From positions 1-64,000 of the forward strand of contig UEIF01000035.1 of NCBI GenBank assembly GCA_900468805.1: 64,000 nucleotides of DNA, read 5' to 3'. Positions within the stretch are counted from its first letter, which is position 1; every line of letters starts with the position of its first letter. Position numbers and translations under genes: made by a program. This document shows positions 60,330 to 64,000 of this stretch, piece after piece. The notes beneath the pieces are model-generated. The model did no database searches. It was not told the DNA's origin and saw only the letters and a list, made by a program, of their open reading frames with translations. Source of the stretch: Hyphomicrobiales bacterium (GTDB lineage Bacteria > Pseudomonadota > Alphaproteobacteria > Rhizobiales > Rhizobiaceae).

Positions 60330-61040
60330 ATGCCAGTCATCACATTCGCAAATACCAAGGGCGGCGCCGGCAAGACCACAGCGGTATTGCTGCTCGCCAC
60401 CGAACTTGCCCGTCAGGGCTACCGCGTCACCATTCTCGATGCCGATCCGCAGCACTGGATTTCGCGCTGGCACGAAATCTCCGGCCATGTGGCAAATATC
60501 AGCGTCATCGATTTCGTAACGACTGCCTCGCTGCCGCTACACATCAGCGAAAACAAGCAGAATACCGATTACTTCATCATCGACCTGCCGGGCGCGCGCA
60601 ATCCGCTGCTGGCAACGGCCGTCGGCCTCTCCGACCATGTGCTGATTCCGATTCAGGGTTGCGCCATGGACGCCCGCGGCGGCGCCCAGGTTCTCGAACT
60701 CTTGCAATATCTGGAGGAGAAGGCAGGTATCAAGATCGGCCATTCGGTCGTGCTCACCCGCGTCAATTCCATGGTCACCACCCGCGCGCTGCAGCTCGTC
60801 AAGGCGCTGCTGAATGAGCGTCACGTCCCGGTTCTCGATACGGCGATCATCGAACGGTCGGCATTCCGCGACATCTTCGATTGCGGCGGCACGCTGCATA
60901 CGATGGATCCGATGCGCGTCAGCAACCTCGACAAGGCTCGTGAAAACGCCCACTGTTTCGCTGAAGAAATCACCCGCAAGGTGCCGGGCCGGCTCCCGGT
61001 CGCGGTGCGGCTGGCAAACGCGATGCGCAGCGCTGCCTGA
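60330..61040 (+). CDS. ParA/MinD-like ATPase
   Basis: A 236-residue ATPase with a deviant Walker A (TKGGAGKTT, K10 and K15), a switch I ADPQHW and Walker B-like IIDLPG. The C-terminal half is of the rhizobial and VirC1-like type (AIIERSAFRDIFDCGGTLHT). No parB or replication gene is near, so a role in chromosome or plasmid segregation is not supported here; it may position another cellular cargo. GAGGA precedes the ATG at 60330. A terminator follows. Confidence 0.85.
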   Translation: MPVITFANTKGGAGKTTAVLLLATELARQGYRVTILDADPQHWISRWHEISGHVANISVIDFVTTASLPLHISENKQNTDYFIIDLPGARNPLLATAVGLSDHVLIPIQGCAMDARGGAQVLELLQYLEEKAGIKIGHSVVLTRVNSMVTTRALQLVKALLNERHVPVLDTAIIERSAFRDIFDCGGTLHTMDPMRVSNLDKARENAHCFAEEITRKVPGRLPVAVRLANAMRSAA

Positions 61041-61064
61041 TCATAACATTCGATGAAAAAACTG

Positions 61065-61093
61065 ATGCCCCGGCCTGTGTCGGGGCATTTTCT
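61065..61093 (+). terminator. Intrinsic terminator after the ParA-like gene
   Basis: ATGCCCCG / CGGGGCAT forms an 8-bp stem with an 8-base loop, followed by TTTTCT, 25 bases after the stop. Confidence 0.85.
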
Positions 61094-61167
61094 ATTTGCG
61101 ATTACAGTTGCTCGCTGAGATGCTGGCCTCTCAAGCTGAGAAAATCCCGTTATCCGCGAAGTAACGC

Positions 61168-62283
61168 ATGAGCATTACAGGGCAAGTTGACGACAGGCTT
61201 ATCGATTCCATCTATGGAGTCGTTTTCGGCGAAGCGCGGTGGGATACATTCCTGACGGAGCTGAACGGGCTGTTGCCGGGGGCGGGCACCAGCCTTTTTC
61301 ATCATGACGCTGCGCGTTCGGAAGGTTCGTCGCAATACCATGTCAACATGGACCAGTCCTGGATCGATACCTACACGCAGTATTACTGCCGGCTGAATCC
61401 CTGGATATCGGGCCTCGACAAGATACCCGCAGGGCAAGGCGCAATCGGCGAGGATTTCATATCCTATGCCGATCTCTCCAGGACCGAGTTCTTCAATGAC
61501 TTCTGGCATCGGCAGGAGGGCCAGGGCGCCGTTGGCATGGCGATCCTGCGGGAGAGCGGACGATCGTTCAATCTGTCGATCACCACAACGCGCTGGACCG
61601 ATCCGGACGAGAGCCGGGACTGCGCTGCGCTCTTGACACGGCTCGGGCCGCATCTGAGGCGCGCCTTTATCGCGGTCGAATCCGGCGGCCGGCAAAAGAA
61701 CCATTCGGAGATCAACGGGCGGCTCTTCGATGCCATTGGGATCGGTGTGTTGCTCCTCAATTCAGAGCGGCGACTGGTGTCTGCTTCCAGCTTCGGAGAG
61801 GCGGTGCTCGAACAGGGAAAAGGTGTTTGGCTTTCACCGCTCGGAACGCTGCATCTTGCCGACAAGGATGCCGATGACCGTCTCACACTGATGCTGCGCC
61901 ATGGCGAGGAGGTGGAGCGTCAGCAGACGGTTCTGACCGATGGCCGGAAGATCACCTTGCTCAAGCTTGAAAAGGGCCATCAGCCACGCTTCTTCGAACG
62001 GCCTGTCGTTGCCATCATGATCGAGCCGAAACAAAGCTCGGCGGGGCTGAGCGATGAGAAACTGCGTAACGATTTCGGTCTGACCCAAGCTGAGATCAGG
62101 GTCGTCAGGGCGCTGGTTTTGGGAGGCTCGATTCCTGGCCTGGCTGCCGAAACCAGCCGTTCGCGTGAGACGATCCGCTCGCAGGTGCGGTCCGTCTACA
62201 TGAAGACGGGCGCCAGGAAGCAGGTCGAACTCTTACGTCTCATCCAGTTCGGCGAGCGCCCCGCGGAGACGCCGAGCGAATAG
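61168..62283 (+). CDS. LuxR-type helix-turn-helix regulator
   Basis: A 371-residue protein whose C-terminus is a LuxR/GerE helix-turn-helix (FGLTQAEIRVVRALVLGGSI, AAETSRSRETIRSQVRSVYM). The N-terminal 300 residues do not match autoinducer-binding or receiver domains; they carry aromatic-rich stretches (TQYYCRLNPWISGLDK) that look like a PAS-type sensing domain followed by a second PAS-like part (GVLLLNSERRLVSAS). The signal is unknown. The start has a weak ribosome-binding site. It is convergent with the transpeptidase gene, 6 bases apart. Confidence 0.8.
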   Translation: MSITGQVDDRLIDSIYGVVFGEARWDTFLTELNGLLPGAGTSLFHHDAARSEGSSQYHVNMDQSWIDTYTQYYCRLNPWISGLDKIPAGQGAIGEDFISYADLSRTEFFNDFWHRQEGQGAVGMAILRESGRSFNLSITTTRWTDPDESRDCAALLTRLGPHLRRAFIAVESGGRQKNHSEINGRLFDAIGIGVLLLNSERRLVSASSFGEAVLEQGKGVWLSPLGTLHLADKDADDRLTLMLRHGEEVERQQTVLTDGRKITLLKLEKGHQPRFFERPVVAIMIEPKQSSAGLSDEKLRNDFGLTQAEIRVVRALVLGGSIPGLAAETSRSRETIRSQVRSVYMKTGARKQVELLRLIQFGERPAETPSE

Positions 62284-62289
62284 ACTTCC

Positions 62290-63672
62290 TCAATCGACGA
62301 ATTCGACCGTCACGCCGGGCTTGACCATCTTGGCAAGCTCTGTCGCATCCCAGTTCGTCAGACGAATGCAGCCGTGGCTCTGGGTGCGGCCGATTCTGGA
62401 AGGATCGGGCGTGCCGTGAATGCCGTAAGTCGGCTTGGAAAGCGCCATCCAGACCGTGCCGACGGGACCGTTCGGGCCGGGCGGAATGTCGAGGATCTTG
62501 TCGTTGGTACCCTGCTGGAAATTGACCTTCGGATTATAGGTATAGCCGGGATTGAAGGCGACGCGCTCGACCGTCACCGTGCCTGATGGTGAGGGCGTAT
62601 CGGTGGAGCCGATCGAGGCGGGGTAGGCGGCAACGAGGTTGCCGGCATCATCATAGGCGAAGACCTGCTTGCGGCCCTTGTCCGCAAGGATCTTTGCAAT
62701 AGTGCCGGCCTTGTTCCCGCCGGGATTGACGACCTTGATGACGGTGCCCGGCATCGTGAAATCCGCGCTGGGATTCATTTCCTTCAGGAAGTTTTCATCC
62801 ATGTGGAAACGTTCGGCGAGCGCTTCGGTGACAGAGGTGTAGGCGAGGGACGGCAGAAGCGCCTTCTGCGAATAATCTTCCGGGATCTGCGCCACGTAAG
62901 GACCGGCGGCATCCGCATCGGTGATCGTGTAGTTGACGACCGGCAGGCCGCCATTCATGCGCAGCTCTTCAAGGATCGCATCGGTATTGTTCGGATCGAG
63001 CTTGGTGCCGGTCATTTGCTCATAGGCGTAAATTGCCTTGGTGACATTGGAGCCCATGTGGCCGTCAATGACGCCGGGCGAAACGCCGGATCGATCCAGA
63101 AACACCTGAAGCGCCACGATCTCGGGCTTGGACTTGTCCTTGAGCGTGATCACGGGCTCCTGCGGCGCCTGGCGTGGCTCGTCGGCTGGGGGGATTTGCT
63201 GACCGGGCTCGACCGCTGCGTAGTCGTCCTGACCCTGCTGATCGCCGGGGTAGGGTTGATCGTCAAGCGGCTGGCGCTCAATAGCGGCGTCCTGCGGGAT
63301 GGAGCCGGTTACCGGGCCTCGCTCGGAATAACGTGTATCGCCGTAGCGGTTGTCGTCGGCGTAAGGATCGTTGTTATAAGGATCGTTGGCGGCCTCACGC
63401 GATGTGCGCGGCGAATAATAGCCGCGGGCGCGCATCTCAGTGGCGATGATGTTGCCGTAGCGGTCGACCAGCACGCGATTGCCGCGGTAGTCATGGGCAT
63501 AGACAAAGCCGCGGCCGGGCGGGACGTAGTCGAGAATTTCGCCGCCTGGCGTCACCAGCACGATATCGCTCTGGTTTCGGCCGAATTGCTGGGCACCGGC
63601 CTGTGGCACGACAGCAGCGAGCGCCAATAGCGCGGCCGAAAGGGAAAAGGCCGATTTCATAAAGCGATTCAC
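62290..63672 (-). CDS. Secreted L,D-transpeptidase with peptidoglycan-binding domain
   Basis: A 460-residue exported protein with a signal peptide (cleaved near AGAQQ, about residue 27), a Tyr/Asp/Pro-rich linker (about 85-170), a peptidoglycan-binding domain (residues about 178-235, FLDRSGVSPGVIDGHMGSNV), an IPEDYSQKALLPSLAYTSVT region and a C-terminal YkuD domain with the active-site motif IHGTPDPSRIGRTQSHGCIR (Cys 435). Such enzymes make 3-3 crosslinks in peptidoglycan or attach proteins to it; rhizobial cells rely on L,D-transpeptidases at the growing pole. A GTG at 63672 with GAGG upstream is the likely start. Confidence 0.9.
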   Translation of the reverse strand: MNRFMKSAFSLSAALLALAAVVPQAGAQQFGRNQSDIVLVTPGGEILDYVPPGRGFVYAHDYRGNRVLVDRYGNIIATEMRARGYYSPRTSREAANDPYNNDPYADDNRYGDTRYSERGPVTGSIPQDAAIERQPLDDQPYPGDQQGQDDYAAVEPGQQIPPADEPRQAPQEPVITLKDKSKPEIVALQVFLDRSGVSPGVIDGHMGSNVTKAIYAYEQMTGTKLDPNNTDAILEELRMNGGLPVVNYTITDADAAGPYVAQIPEDYSQKALLPSLAYTSVTEALAERFHMDENFLKEMNPSADFTMPGTVIKVVNPGGNKAGTIAKILADKGRKQVFAYDDAGNLVAAYPASIGSTDTPSPSGTVTVERVAFNPGYTYNPKVNFQQGTNDKILDIPPGPNGPVGTVWMALSKPTYGIHGTPDPSRIGRTQSHGCIRLTNWDATELAKMVKPGVTVEFVD

Positions 63673-63927
63673 GTCTCACACCTCGATCAGTGGCTCGGCA
63701 ACACACACCTGCCAATTTTGACGCTAGTGTGGAATTTCTTAAGCCGTGCTGAACAAAACATAAAAGTACCCGTGTTTCGCGTTTACCCATGAACGCTTGC
63801 GTGAAGATGACGTTCCCGTGAAGTCGCCGGTTGCAGGGCTGCTGGGGCCATTTCAGCGGTCCCGATTGACGAGGGTGATCGCACGACATAACCCTACCGC
63901 AGCCAAGATTCCCGGGAGGACAAGCCG

Positions 63928-64000
63928 ATGATCGAATTTGCCGCAGCAAGAGGGCCGCGCCTGATGCTGGACGAAACATCGGTGCTGGATATCGGCGGCT
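63928..64000 (+). CDS. Start of an unidentified gene, cut by the window end
   Basis: An ATG at 63928 follows GGGAGGA and opens a frame to the window edge (MIEFAAARGPRLMLDETSVL and on). Only 24 codons are visible, too few for a family call. It is divergent from the L,D-transpeptidase across about 255 bases. Confidence 0.5.
   Translation, partial: MIEFAAARGPRLMLDETSVLDIGG

Noticed and set aside
60330..61040. ParA-like ATPase as part of a partition or replication (repABC) module
   Set aside because: No parB, repC or centromere-like repeats adjoin it; it is a stand-alone gene with its own terminator.

Overview
The window reads as chromosomal DNA of a Rhizobium-type alphaproteobacterium. The base composition is high in GC. 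Several proteins belong to families typical of Rhizobiales: DUF930, a BP26/Omp28-like SIMPL protein, DUF2934, and a quorum-sensing locus arranged as cinR-cinI-cinS. There are many solute-uptake operons and no plasmid or phage core genes. The only RNA gene I find is a tRNA-Ile2(CAU) on the minus strand at about 18.1 kb. I see no rRNA, CRISPR array or intact insertion sequence.

Layout. 0-10.5 kb: the end of a DUF930 protein, a 53-residue ORF, an APH(3')-type kinase, two AraC regulators around an EamA exporter, a phytanoyl-CoA dioxygenase-like enzyme, small DUF proteins, an MFS exporter, a YjbQ-type enzyme and a tandem pair of small secreted paralogues. 10.5-18 kb: a SIMPL protein, a GT25 plus O-antigen-ligase pair, a large class III cyclase/TPR protein, and secreted YHS and ankyrin proteins. 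18-21.5 kb: the tRNA, a receiver-domain protein, a frameshifted DUF2934 relic and the cin locus, with matching CATATG-centred palindromes before both cinR and cinI. 21.5-25.9 kb: a GH38-like DUF5054 enzyme behind a LacI-type operator, then a cluster of very small genes preceded by EcfG-type (GGAAC-N16-CGTT) general-stress promoters.

25.9-33 kb: a GntR regulator divergent from a polyamine-type ABC operon that also encodes a hydantoin/Asp-Glu racemase-family protein and a flavin-reductase-fold protein. 33-39 kb: a DUF2799 lipoprotein, an AGE-family sugar epimerase and full-length metH behind a perfect 20-bp palindrome. 39-46.7 kb: a GntR regulator with a BadF-type (amino)sugar kinase, divergent from a sugar ABC operon with a Gfo/Idh/MocA dehydrogenase and its own ATPase. 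46.7-48.1 kb: an EamA exporter and a NIPSNAP protein.

48.3-60.1 kb is the most coherent metabolic block. An RpiR regulator and a complete ABC importer lie on the minus strand. Opposite them are an N-formylglutamate-amidohydrolase-family enzyme, an APC permease, a PuuA/GlnT-like glutamine-synthetase homologue, an aldehyde dehydrogenase and an iron-type alcohol dehydrogenase. Together these suggest a gamma-glutamylation route for an amine or amino alcohol, which I infer from gene content only. 60.3-64 kb: a ParA-like ATPase, a LuxR-type HTH regulator, an L,D-transpeptidase and the start of an unidentified gene.

A recurring feature is a strong hairpin directly after the binding-protein gene in all three ABC operons. 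This suggests that binding-protein expression is set apart from permease expression by RNA structure.
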